This document shows, one piece after another, positions 34,848 to 42,745 of a DNA stretch of 64,000 nucleotides. The stretch lies in NCBI RefSeq assembly GCF_004353915.1, contig NZ_SMRP01000034.1:1-64000 (forward strand). The letters run 5' to 3'. The stretch is from Paraburkholderia silviterrae. GTDB taxonomy: Bacteria; Pseudomonadota; Gammaproteobacteria; Burkholderiales; Burkholderiaceae. Below the pieces are notes generated by a model that was given only the letters and a program-made list of their open reading frames with translations, searched no databases and was not told where the DNA came from. Position 1 is the stretch's first letter, and every line of letters begins with the position of its first letter. A program made the position numbers and the translations under genes.

Positions 34848-35822
34848 ATGACCGAACCGATTCAAAACGGCCAAACCCGCGTGACGCCCGCAGGGGCGAC
34901 CGATGGCGCCACTCACGACAGCGCAGCCGTGCGCGCCTGGCTCTCGGGCCTGCAGACGCAGATCGCCGACACGCTCGGCGCCTTCGACGGCACGCCCTTC
35001 GCCACCGACACGTGGCAGCGCGAGCCCGGCGAGAAGCTGCGCGGCGGCGGCTGCACGCGCATTCTCGAAGGCGGCCAGTTTTTCGAGCGCGCGGGCATCG
35101 GCTTTTCCGACGTTTCGGGCGACGCCCTGCCGCCCTCGGCCACGGCCGCGCGCCCCGAGCTCAACGGACGCGGCTTCGAGGCGATGGGCGTCTCGCTCGT
35201 GCTGCACCCGCGCAACCCGTACTGCCCGACCGTGCACATGAACGTGCGCATGCTGCTCGCCACCAAAGCGGGCGAAGCACCGGTGTTCTGGTTCGGCGGC
35301 GGCATGGACCTCACGCCCTATTACGGCTTCGAGGAAGACGCGCAGCATTTCCACCGCGTCTGCCGTGACGCGCTCACGCCCTTCGGCAGCGATTTGTATC
35401 CGCGCTTCAAGCGCTGGTGCGACGAGTACTTCTTCCTCAAGCACCGCAACGAGGCGCGCGGCGTGGGCGGCATTTTCTTCGACGACTACGCCGAAGGCGG
35501 CTTCGAGCAGGCATTCGCGATGCTCAAGAGCGTGGGCGAAGGCTTCCTGAAGGCGTATCTGCCGATCATCGAAAAGCGCCGCGCAGCGCCTTACGGCGAA
35601 GCCGAGCGCGAATTCCAGGCGTACCGGCGCGGCCGCTACGTCGAGTTCAACCTCGTCTGGGACCGCGGCACGCACTTCGGCCTGCAAAGCGGCGGGCGCA
35701 CCGAGTCGATCCTCATGTCGATGCCGCCCTCCGCCAGCTGGCGCTACGACTGGCAGCCGCAGCCAGGCACGCCGGAAGCGCGCCTGTACACGGACTTCCT
35801 GCCGGTGCGCGACTGGATCTGA
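34848..35822 (+). CDS. hemF: Oxygen-dependent coproporphyrinogen III oxidase
   Basis: Haem biosynthesis enzyme of 324 residues that decarboxylates coproporphyrinogen III using oxygen. Family text includes GGGCTRILEGGQFFERAG, HPRNPYCPTVHMNVR, FWFGGGMDLTPYYGFEEDA, FFLKHRNEARGVGGIFFDD, and GRYVEFNLVWDRGTHFGLQSGGRTESILMSMPP. About 20 polar residues precede the core. It starts the run hemF-nadD-rsfS-rlmH-maf-rng, and nadD begins 5 bases after its stop. Confidence 0.96.
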   Translation: MTEPIQNGQTRVTPAGATDGATHDSAAVRAWLSGLQTQIADTLGAFDGTPFATDTWQREPGEKLRGGGCTRILEGGQFFERAGIGFSDVSGDALPPSATAARPELNGRGFEAMGVSLVLHPRNPYCPTVHMNVRMLLATKAGEAPVFWFGGGMDLTPYYGFEEDAQHFHRVCRDALTPFGSDLYPRFKRWCDEYFFLKHRNEARGVGGIFFDDYAEGGFEQAFAMLKSVGEGFLKAYLPIIEKRRAAPYGEAEREFQAYRRGRYVEFNLVWDRGTHFGLQSGGRTESILMSMPPSASWRYDWQPQPGTPEARLYTDFLPVRDWI

Positions 35823-35826
35823 CGCC

Positions 35827-36615
35827 GTGACGCAAGATTTGACCGTCCCCGCGAGTGCGCCAACCGGCGCACCAGGCAACGAGCCCTTCAGTGCGCCCAG
35901 CAGCGCACCCGCCGGCGCGCCCGCACGCCGCGTCGGCCTGCTCGGCGGCACGTTCGATCCGATCCACGAGGGCCATCTCGCGCTCGCGCGCCAGTTCGTG
36001 CGCGTGCTCGGCCTCACCGAGCTGATCCTGCTGCCCGCCGGCCAGCCCTGGCAGAAGCCCGAGGTGAGCGCCGCAAAGCACCGCCTCGCGATGACGCGCG
36101 CGGCGGCCGCCTCGCTCGTGCTGCCGGGCGTGACGGTGAGCGTCGACACCGACGAGATCGAGCACGACGGCCCGACCTACACGGTCGAGACGCTGCGCCG
36201 CTGGCGCGCGAAGAGCGAAAGCAACGCCCAGGCGGCGCTCACGCTCCTGATGGGCGCCGATCAGCTCCTGCATCTCGATTCGTGGCACGAGTGGCGCGAG
36301 TTGTTCTCGCTCGCGCATCTGGGCGTGGCGAGCCGCCCAGGCTTCGATTTCGCGGCGCTGCCGCCCGCCGTGGCCGCCGAAGTGGCCGCGCGGCGCACCA
36401 GCGCCGCGACGCTCGCAGCCACGCGCTGCGGGCATTTGCTGATCGACGAAACGCTCGCGCTCGACATCTCGGCCACCGAGATCCGGCGCGAACTCCAAAC
36501 CTGCGTGCAAACGCAAGTAGCAACAGAACAACGCGGCGGCACCGCCGCCGAAAAGATTCCCGCGGCAGTGTGGGACTATATCCTTCAACATCATTTGTAC
36601 AGGCACCACGGGTAA
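35827..36615 (+). CDS. nadD: Nicotinate-nucleotide adenylyltransferase
   Basis: NAD synthesis enzyme of 262 residues. The nucleotidyltransferase motif is GLLGGTFDPIHEGHLALA, and the second is LDISATEIRREL (SxTxxR). It begins with a GTG and has about 37 residues rich in Ala, Pro and Ser ahead of the core, repeated as SAPTGAPG/SAPAGAPA. The core resembles other NadD proteins, so the extension may be a nonessential linker or the start may be later. rsfS follows after 2 bases. Confidence 0.93.
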   Translation: MTQDLTVPASAPTGAPGNEPFSAPSSAPAGAPARRVGLLGGTFDPIHEGHLALARQFVRVLGLTELILLPAGQPWQKPEVSAAKHRLAMTRAAAASLVLPGVTVSVDTDEIEHDGPTYTVETLRRWRAKSESNAQAALTLLMGADQLLHLDSWHEWRELFSLAHLGVASRPGFDFAALPPAVAAEVAARRTSAATLAATRCGHLLIDETLALDISATEIRRELQTCVQTQVATEQRGGTAAEKIPAAVWDYILQHHLYRHHG

Positions 36616-36617
36616 AC

Positions 36618-37085
36618 ATGGACATCCGCAAACTTCAACGCGCCATCGTCGACGGTCTCGAAGACGTCAAGGCACAGGACATCCGCGTCTTCAACACGAG
36701 CCATCTGACCGAGCTGTTCGACCGCGTGGTCGTCGCGAGCGGCACCTCGAACCGCCAGACCAAGGCGCTCGCCAACAGCGTGCGCGAGAAGGTCAAGGAA
36801 GCCGGCGGCGACATCGTCAGCACCGAAGGCGAGGACATCGGCGAATGGGTGCTGGTCGACTGCGGCGACGCGGTCGTCCACATCCTGCAGCCCGCGCTGC
36901 GCCAGTACTACAACCTCGAAGAAATCTGGGGCGACAAGCCGGTGCGCGTGAAGCTCGCGAACAACACGGGCTTCGCAGGCGCGCGCCCGAGCGAGCCGAT
37001 CGACGCAGACGACGAGGACGAGCTCGACGCGCCCGCCGTCAAGAAGCCCGCGCGCAAAGCCGCATCGCGCCGCAGCGCGAAGTAA
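36618..37085 (+). CDS. rsfS: Ribosomal silencing factor RsfS
   Basis: Binds uL14 on the large ribosomal subunit and blocks subunit joining when nutrients are scarce. The 155 residues include KLQRAIVDGLEDVKAQDI, the VVASGTSNRQTKALANSV signature, EGEDIGEWVLVDCGDAVVHI and LRQYYNLEEIW. The C-terminus is a short acidic run then a basic Lys/Arg/Ala tail. Placed between nadD and rlmH as in most proteobacteria. Confidence 0.95.
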   Translation: MDIRKLQRAIVDGLEDVKAQDIRVFNTSHLTELFDRVVVASGTSNRQTKALANSVREKVKEAGGDIVSTEGEDIGEWVLVDCGDAVVHILQPALRQYYNLEEIWGDKPVRVKLANNTGFAGARPSEPIDADDEDELDAPAVKKPARKAASRRSAK

Positions 37086-37186
37086 GTCCGCCATCAACGC
37101 GAAGTGGACGCGCCTTGCGCACGAGCCAGGTACACCGCGAGCACACAACGTGCACGCAAGCGCGCCACACGCATTCGTTTAGCACA

Positions 37187-37657
37187 ATGAAACTGCATAT
37201 CGTCGCCGTTGGCCACAAGATGCCGGACTGGGTGGCAGAAGGCTTCGAGGAGTACACGAAGCGCATGCCGCCCGAGCTGCGCATCGAGTTGCGCGAAGTG
37301 AAGCCCGAGCAGCGCTCCTCGGGCCGTTCGGCGGAAAGCGTGATGGCCGCCGAGCGCACGCGCATCGAAGCGGCGTTGCCGAAGAACGCGCGCATCGTCG
37401 CGCTCGACGAGCGCGGCCGCGATTGGACCACGATGCAGCTCGCCCAGGCGCTGCCCGGATGGCAGCAGGATGGGCGCGACGTGGCGTTCCTGATCGGCGG
37501 CGCGGACGGGCTCGACCCGCAGCTCAAGGCGCGCGCGGACACGCTCCTGCGCCTGTCCTCCCTCACCCTGCCCCATGCGATGGTGCGCGTGCTGCTGGCC
37601 GAGCAGCTTTACCGCGCGTGGACCATCACGCAGAATCACCCCTATCATCGCGTTTGA
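37187..37657 (+). CDS. rlmH: 23S rRNA (pseudouridine1915-N3)-methyltransferase
   Basis: SPOUT methyltransferase of 156 residues that modifies pseudouridine 1915 of 23S rRNA. Motifs are LHIVAVGHKMPDWV at the start, LDERGRDWTTMQLAQ, FLIGGADGLDP and SLTLPHAMVRVLLAEQLYRAWTI. It ends NHPYHR. About 100 bases separate it from rsfS. Upstream in-frame extension is Arg-rich and not family-like. Confidence 0.96.
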   Translation: MKLHIVAVGHKMPDWVAEGFEEYTKRMPPELRIELREVKPEQRSSGRSAESVMAAERTRIEAALPKNARIVALDERGRDWTTMQLAQALPGWQQDGRDVAFLIGGADGLDPQLKARADTLLRLSSLTLPHAMVRVLLAEQLYRAWTITQNHPYHRV

Positions 37658-37752
37658 AGCGGGCCCGAATGGCGCCCGCCGGATTGCGTCCGTCGTAAGT
37701 GTGAACCCGCGCGACCCCGATTTCCGCCTCAACAAGACGTAAAAACGCCCCG

Positions 37753-38376
37753 ATGACCACTACTGCGCCCTATCCGTTCGTCTATCTCGCCTCGCAGAGC
37801 CCGCGCCGCCAGGAGCTGCTGCAGCAGCTCGGCGTGCGCTTCGAGCTCCTGCTGCCGCGTCCCGACGAAGACGCCGAATCGCTCGAGGCCGTGCTGCCGG
37901 GCGAGTCCGCCGCGGTCTACGTCGAGCGCGTGTGCGCAGCGAAAGCCGATGCCGCGCGCGCCCGGCTCGTTGCGGGCGCGCACGGCTATGCGCCGATCCT
38001 CACCGCGGACACCACCGTGAGCATCGACGGCCATATCCTCGGCAAGCCGCACGACGCAGCCGATGCCTATGCGATGCTCGAACGGCTCGCCGGCCGCGAG
38101 CACGAAGTGCTCACCGCCGTGGCCGTGGTCAATGCGGAAGGCGTATGCCTGCCGCTTGCGCTCTCGCGCTCGCACGTGCGCTTCGCCCCCGCGATGCCCG
38201 CGGCGCTCGCACGCTACGTCGCGAGCGGCGAGCCGTTCGGCAAGGCCGGCGCATACGGCATCCAGGGGCGCGCCGCCGAGTTCATCGAGCGAATCGACGG
38301 GTCCTATTCGGGTATCATGGGTCTGCCACTTTTTGAAACGGCCGCCCTCCTGCGCGCCGCTGGCATCGACTTCTAA
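37753..38376 (+). CDS. maf: Maf-like nucleoside triphosphate pyrophosphatase
   Basis: House-cleaning pyrophosphatase (Maf/YhdE type) of 207 residues that hydrolyses dTTP/UTP or modified nucleotides. Motifs are LASQSPRRQELLQQLGV, ILTADTTVSIDGHILGKP, and GKAGAYGIQGRAAEFI followed by SYSGIMGLPLFET. The substrate class cannot be fixed by eye. rng begins 8 bases after its stop, consistent with one operon. Confidence 0.94.
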   Translation: MTTTAPYPFVYLASQSPRRQELLQQLGVRFELLLPRPDEDAESLEAVLPGESAAVYVERVCAAKADAARARLVAGAHGYAPILTADTTVSIDGHILGKPHDAADAYAMLERLAGREHEVLTAVAVVNAEGVCLPLALSRSHVRFAPAMPAALARYVASGEPFGKAGAYGIQGRAAEFIERIDGSYSGIMGLPLFETAALLRAAGIDF

Positions 38377-38384
38377 AAGCAATC

Positions 38385-39854
38385 ATGAACGAAGAAATCC
38401 TGATCAATGTCACGCCTCAGGAGACGCGTGTCGCGTTGGTCCAGCAAGGCGCAGTCCAGGAGCTTCACGTCGAGCGCACGCTCTCGCGCGGGCGAGTCGG
38501 CAACGTCTATCTCGGCAAGGTCGTGCGCGTGTTGCCGGGCATGCAGTCCGCATTCATCGACATCGGCCTCGAGCGCGCCGCGTTCCTCCACGTGGCCGAC
38601 ATCTGGCATCCGCGCATCGCAGGCGAAGCGCATGCTCCCGTGCATCATCAGCCCATCGAAAAGACCGTATTCGAAGGGCAGACGCTGATGGTCCAGGTCG
38701 TCAAAGATCCGATCGGCACCAAGGGCGCGCGGCTTTCGACGCAGGTGAGCATCGCGGGCCGCACGCTCGTCTATCTGCCGCAGGAGCCGCATATCGGCAT
38801 CTCGCAGAAGATCGAGAGCGAAGCGGAGCGCGAAGCCGTGCGCGCGCGCCTGACCGCCGTGCTGCCCGCCGACGAGAAAGGCGGCTACATCGTGCGCACC
38901 ATCGCCGAAGACGCCACGAGCGAAGAGCTGGCCGCCGATGTCGCCTACCTGCGCAAGACGTGGACGACGATCCTCGCGCAAGGGCAACGCATGCCCGCCA
39001 CGAGCCTGCTCTATCAAGACCTGAATCTCGCGCAGCGCGTGCTGCGCGACTTCGTGAACGACGAGACCTCGCGCATCCAGGTCGATTCGCGCGAAACGTT
39101 CCAGAAGCTCACGGAGTTCGCCACCGAATTCACGCCTGCGGTGCTGCCGACGCTGCATCACTACACGGGCGAGCGGCCGCTGTTCGACCTCTACAACATC
39201 GAGGCCGAGATCCAGCGCGCGCTCTCGCGTCGCGTCGATCTCAAGTCGGGCGGCTACCTCGTGATCGACCAGACCGAGGCGATGACGACCATCGACGTGA
39301 ACACGGGCGGCTACGTGGGCGCGCGCAACTTCGACGACACGATCTTCAAGACCAATCTCGAAGCTGCGCACACCATTGCGCGCCAGTTACGGCTGCGCAA
39401 TCTGGGCGGCGTGATCATCATCGACTTCATCGACATGGAGAACATCGAGCACCGCGACCAGGTGCTCGGCGAGCTGAAGAAGGCGCTCTCGCGCGACCGC
39501 ACGCGCGTGACCGTGAACGGCTTCTCGCAGCTGGGGCTCGTGGAGATGACGCGCAAGCGCACGCGTGAATCGCTCGCGCATGTGCTGTGCGAGCCCTGCC
39601 CGACGTGCCTCGGCAAGGGGCAGGTGAAGACCGCGCGTACTGTGTGCTATGACGTGCTGCGCGAGATCCTGCGTGAGTCGCGCCAGTTCAATCCGCGCGA
39701 GTTTCGCGTGGTGGCGTCGCAGCAGGTGATCGACTTGTTCCTCGAAGAAGAGTCGCAGCATCTCGCGATGCTGATCGATTTCATCGGCAAGCCGGTGTCG
39801 CTGCAGGTGGAGTCGAATCTGAGTCAGGAGCAGTACGATATTGTGCTGATGTGA
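38385..39854 (+). CDS. rng: Ribonuclease G
   Basis: Single-strand endoribonuclease of the RNase E/G family, 489 residues. An N-terminal S1-like domain has GNVYLGKVVRVLPGMQSAFIDIGLERAAFLHVADI. The catalytic metal Asp residues are in DVNTGGYVG and IIDFIDM. The zinc link is CEPCPTCLGKG. It lacks the long C-terminal scaffold of RNase E, so RNase G is the better name. It matures 16S rRNA and turns over some mRNAs. It is the last gene before the low-GC patch. Confidence 0.95.
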   Translation: MNEEILINVTPQETRVALVQQGAVQELHVERTLSRGRVGNVYLGKVVRVLPGMQSAFIDIGLERAAFLHVADIWHPRIAGEAHAPVHHQPIEKTVFEGQTLMVQVVKDPIGTKGARLSTQVSIAGRTLVYLPQEPHIGISQKIESEAEREAVRARLTAVLPADEKGGYIVRTIAEDATSEELAADVAYLRKTWTTILAQGQRMPATSLLYQDLNLAQRVLRDFVNDETSRIQVDSRETFQKLTEFATEFTPAVLPTLHHYTGERPLFDLYNIEAEIQRALSRRVDLKSGGYLVIDQTEAMTTIDVNTGGYVGARNFDDTIFKTNLEAAHTIARQLRLRNLGGVIIIDFIDMENIEHRDQVLGELKKALSRDRTRVTVNGFSQLGLVEMTRKRTRESLAHVLCEPCPTCLGKGQVKTARTVCYDVLREILRESRQFNPREFRVVASQQVIDLFLEEESQHLAMLIDFIGKPVSLQVESNLSQEQYDIVLM

Positions 39855-39976
39855 GGGGCGGGGCGGATCGACCCGGATCATCAACCACCGCGAAAGCCCT
39901 GTCTGTCGGGGCTCCGCCCAAATCCCCGCTTCATTCCGCGCTGGTTTTCGGAATCGCGTGTGCGTAAAGACCCGCG

Positions 39977-40210
39977 TTACCGGTATTCGTCAACCTCGGC
40001 TGCACCGCCTGCTTCGAGCACTTGGTCTTCCCCGTCGCCAGTCAGTAAATCTGACAGCACCTCAGGGCGCATTCGACGCATAGCGCTTTCGATCTTCTTG
40101 TCATATCGCCGATCATTCGGGTCGTGGCCAGCATGTGCTTTCCGCACGTATCGCTGTACGAAGCAGCCAAGCTCTCCCGCCAGATGGATTCGTCTTCGAT
40201 TTGTGCTCAC
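39977..40210 (-). CDS. Uncharacterised small basic protein of the accessory module
   Basis: A 77-residue protein read from a GTG that overlaps the upstream stop by 4 bases (GTGA). It reads RRRIHLAGELG, CFVQRYVRKAHAGHDPNDRRYD, then KKIESAMRRMRPEVLSDLL, and an acidic tail (DGEDQ). I do not recognise a named family. The GTG choice rests on the start/stop overlap; an ATG at 40237 would overlap 31 bases. Position as the last of three chained genes suggests it acts with them. Confidence 0.62.
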   Translation of the reverse strand: MSTNRRRIHLAGELGCFVQRYVRKAHAGHDPNDRRYDKKIESAMRRMRPEVLSDLLTGDGEDQVLEAGGAAEVDEYR

Positions 40211-40503
40211 TTTGCCGGCGGCTCTGGTGGCGTCCATTCCATTGGCACTTCGGTGGTGATCTGCAGGCGGGCTTGCAGTTCAGGATTCGCGCCGGCAATA
40301 GCGAGAATCGCCATACCGCCAAGCTTGCGAGCGTCCTCGTCAGTGAATGGAATATCGGAATGCTCGGGCGCGTCAGGTGGCACGCTGATCGTCATTACGC
40401 GATCGATCGCAGACTGAACGAACTGACGCGGAACAACGCAAAACTTCACCTGGCCACTGTGCTCGTCATAGAAGCTGACGAAGGCGGTTTGTCGTTGGCT
40501 CAT
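40207..40503 (-). CDS. Uncharacterised protein of the accessory module
   Basis: Protein of 98 residues, no family recognised. It has a beta-like start (TAFVSFYDEHSGQVKFCVVPRQFVQSAIDRVM), a middle of PFTDEDARKLGGMAILAIAG and a Pro-rich end (EWTPPEPPAK). No signal peptide or helix for a membrane. Its ATG overlaps the stop of the 273-residue gene (ATGA), and its stop overlaps the next GTG. This arrangement fits an immunity-type or partner protein, which is inference. Confidence 0.68.
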   Translation of the reverse strand: MSQRQTAFVSFYDEHSGQVKFCVVPRQFVQSAIDRVMTISVPPDAPEHSDIPFTDEDARKLGGMAILAIAGANPELQARLQITTEVPMEWTPPEPPAK

Positions 40504-41321
40504 GAATAACCTCGGCAAGCTTGATAATTCTGAAACGCGCGCTGCTTGCACAACGCGTAGGTACGCGGATCGCGGTACATCGCGGCGGCGGCAGAGCAGG
40601 CAATCATTTCGGCGTCGTAGATGGCATCACACTCGGCCTCTTCGGTCCCGGTGAGGCCGCGCGCGGCGAGTTCCGTCGCGTCATCGCTCAATTTGGCCGG
40701 TCGATACTCGAACGGCTGCGCATCACCGAGCGGATCGAAACCGCTATCGTCCGCTGCGCCGCCAGTGCTTGACGACATGCCGCGTGCCGCATTCAGTTTC
40801 GCTTCTTGTGCAGAAGGATCGTAGGGACCACTCAGAACCGGTTCACCGCGGCGCAAAGGCGCGCTTCGAGACGATTCGAACGACTCAACCGATGCCAGTA
40901 TCCCATCATTACCGGGCGTCGTTGATGTCCGCTCGGCTAGTGGTGCATAGAGGCCGCTTTGATACTCCGGCTCGATTTCGGGGATGAGCCAGCCTTCGGA
41001 CACGGCGTTTTTCAGCACGGCCTCCAACTCGGCGTTGCTCTTCGCCGGGCGGTTATCGCCGAGCAAGTCAATTTGCTCGATCAACCACAGCAGATTTCGA
41101 GCCTCGAATTCAGGCTGGCTCCAGCGGTACGGCCCCCAATCGTAGTTTGCGTAGTACTCGGTCAGGAACAGGTCTTTGTCCCGCTCTCGCTGCCGATTTT
41201 TTTCCTCGTTCGATAATGCGCGTCGTCCCGGCAACGCGTCATACTCGTGAAAATATTCCCATTCGAAGTAAAGCCGGCATGCCTGTCCGGGCAACAGATC
41301 AATTTCCAGTGCATGGGACAT
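40500..41321 (-). CDS. Uncharacterised protein with C-terminal Cys-rich motif (possible toxin-locus protein)
   Basis: Protein of 273 residues, first of three chained genes. The N-terminal 110 residues look globular and aromatic-rich (CRLYFEWEYFHEYDALPG, YYANYDWGPYRWSQPEFEA, LLWLIEQIDLLGD). A low-complexity Ser/Gly linker follows. The last 45 residues carry four Cys in the pattern CDAIYDAEMIAC, then RDPRTYALC and NYQACRGY. That spacing resembles the Cys motif I recall from C-termini of Rhs/PAAR-linked polymorphic toxins, but I cannot verify it. There is no signal peptide. GGGGGAG lies upstream of the ATG. GC content is visibly lower than in neighbouring genes. Confidence 0.7.
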   Translation of the reverse strand: MSHALEIDLLPGQACRLYFEWEYFHEYDALPGRRALSNEEKNRQRERDKDLFLTEYYANYDWGPYRWSQPEFEARNLLWLIEQIDLLGDNRPAKSNAELEAVLKNAVSEGWLIPEIEPEYQSGLYAPLAERTSTTPGNDGILASVESFESSRSAPLRRGEPVLSGPYDPSAQEAKLNAARGMSSSTGGAADDSGFDPLGDAQPFEYRPAKLSDDATELAARGLTGTEEAECDAIYDAEMIACSAAAAMYRDPRTYALCKQRAFQNYQACRGYS

Positions 41322-41745
41322 CCTGAATCTCCCCCGCTCCATTACGACGGAGCACGCCACCGGCCCGGTCGTTGTACCGTCTGGACAGTGCGTCGTCGTA
41401 CCGCTTCGTCCGCACTAACGTGCATGGCAATCCGCTTTCGAGTGGTATATCGAGCGTGTTTCGCATCATCGGCATCGGCCCCTTGAACGGTTAAGGCCGG
41501 TATACGTAGCAGATGATCAGGAGCAAGACCTTGCGGCAGATAAATGTCCCGCGACTTGATGCGCCGCGAATACGGCCGGTGATGCTTTGCTGGGCAACGA
41601 ACGCCCACTGGTGGGGTGCCTGCAGACGGCAAGCACCCGCGAAAGTGCGGATTGCCAAGCGCGATAATTGCGAACGATTCCGCTCAACATAATCCTCTGA
41701 AATGTCCGCAAGTGAGGAATCGGTAACGAAGCGCGCTGATCGCGT
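41322..41745. other. Gap inside the low-GC patch
   Basis: A gap of 424 bases between the three-gene module and the fimbrial-like gene. The base composition is less GC-rich than the flanks. Short open frames exist (for example minus strand 41342-41632) but have no ribosome site or family-like sequence. It must hold the module promoter on the minus strand. Confidence 0.4.
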
Positions 41746-42228
41746 TCACTGGTAGCTCGTCACGACCGCCACCAATGTCGGTCCTGTCGCCTGAGACAGG
41801 TCGCCGGCCTGAAGCCGGATCACACCACCGGCACTCCCAATACCGTAACGTCCGCTGCCATCGACCTGGCGTCGATAAACCGCCCCGTCAGCAACGCTCA
41901 CCGACACAGGCGCCGGTGTCGCATGCGACGCGCCCGCGTTACCGCCGAGCGCGACGATCGACACTTCTGCGTAGGCCCTCGCATTTGGCGCGGCGACATA
42001 CGCGATGGACACCGCGCAATCCGGTTCGACCGTCCATGCCGGGGCGCTCGTGCTTGAAGCATCGGCAAAACTGCCAGGGGCAGCGGTTATCTGGAATGTC
42101 GGTTCAACGATCGCACCGCTAAGGTAAATGGTCCCCCCCGTTCCAGCCTGCGCAACGCCGCAAGCCGTGAACAGCATCGAAGCACCGAGCACCCATTGCC
42201 ATGCCTTTCGTTCATGCTTCGATTTCAT
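41746..42228 (-). CDS. Secreted fimbrial-like protein
   Basis: Protein of 160 residues with a signal peptide (WVLGASMLFTACGVAQAG). The mature start GTGGTIYLSGAIVEPTFQIT matches the beginning of type 1 fimbrial subunits, but the usual Cys after VEP is replaced by Thr; a Cys occurs later in VEPDCAVS. The C-terminus VAVVTSYQ is beta-strand-like. The LFTAC segment could also be read as a weak lipobox. No chaperone or usher gene is adjacent, so it is an orphan. GGAGG lies 4 bases before the ATG. Confidence 0.68.
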   Translation of the reverse strand: MKSKHERKAWQWVLGASMLFTACGVAQAGTGGTIYLSGAIVEPTFQITAAPGSFADASSTSAPAWTVEPDCAVSIAYVAAPNARAYAEVSIVALGGNAGASHATPAPVSVSVADGAVYRRQVDGSGRYGIGSAGGVIRLQAGDLSQATGPTLVAVVTSYQ

Positions 42229-42745
42229 CGTGCCTCCGTCTGGGAGCTTGCGTATGCCGCCCGTTGGCGGAGCGCTTCTGCGTACGGCTTAACGGCACAT
42301 CACGAGCGAATCTTAGGTAGTGCTAACACTAATTTCAAGATATCCGGCACCGACGGCGGACAGGCAAAAGCCGACGCACGAAGGGCCGTGCGCGACAAGA
42401 GGGAGAAGATATGCACCGCACAAATCCGAATTGTGCTCTTTGAGCGACGGCTGGACATGACACAATGCGGCTCGCGCGTCGGGTGGACCCACGTTGCCAC
42501 ACCATTGCGGCAGGCAGCGCCGCTCATTGCCTTCACACTGCCGATGGCCGTCCCACCGTATATCATTCGCTATTGGCCTGGGGCGACCTGGAATCGGTTG
42601 CACAATGGGCAGCCGGAATTGGAAATCGGGCCATGCTTGTTCCCAAGCGATCGATTGATCCGGGACTTTCCACCGTACATCGCCAAACCACGACATCGCG
42701 CCCAACCCGCGCGAAGCCGTCGCATGCACCACCGGAGCACCACAG
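42229..42745. other. Gap before mnmH
   Basis: A gap of 517 bases. No gene is convincing on either strand; several frames remain open but lack family features. One small inverted repeat, GCACAA and TTGTGC with a 7-base loop, lies at 42418-42436. The lower GC continues here and returns to chromosomal levels near 42780. Confidence 0.4.

Noticed and set aside
40861..40895. T-loop-like GATTCGAAC suggesting a tRNA
   Set aside because: It lies inside a coding frame, and no acceptor, D or anticodon stem could be built around it.
41342..41632. Minus-strand frame of 96 codons in the low-GC patch
   Set aside because: There is no ribosome site and no protein-like pattern, and it is not chained to the neighbouring genes.
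42300..42732. Frames before mnmH on both strands
   Set aside because: Several overlap each other with no start signals or family features, so none was called.
39855..42745. Integrative element or prophage remnant
   Set aside because: There is no integrase, transposase, tRNA or flanking direct repeat visible at the patch edges, so mobility is not supported beyond composition.
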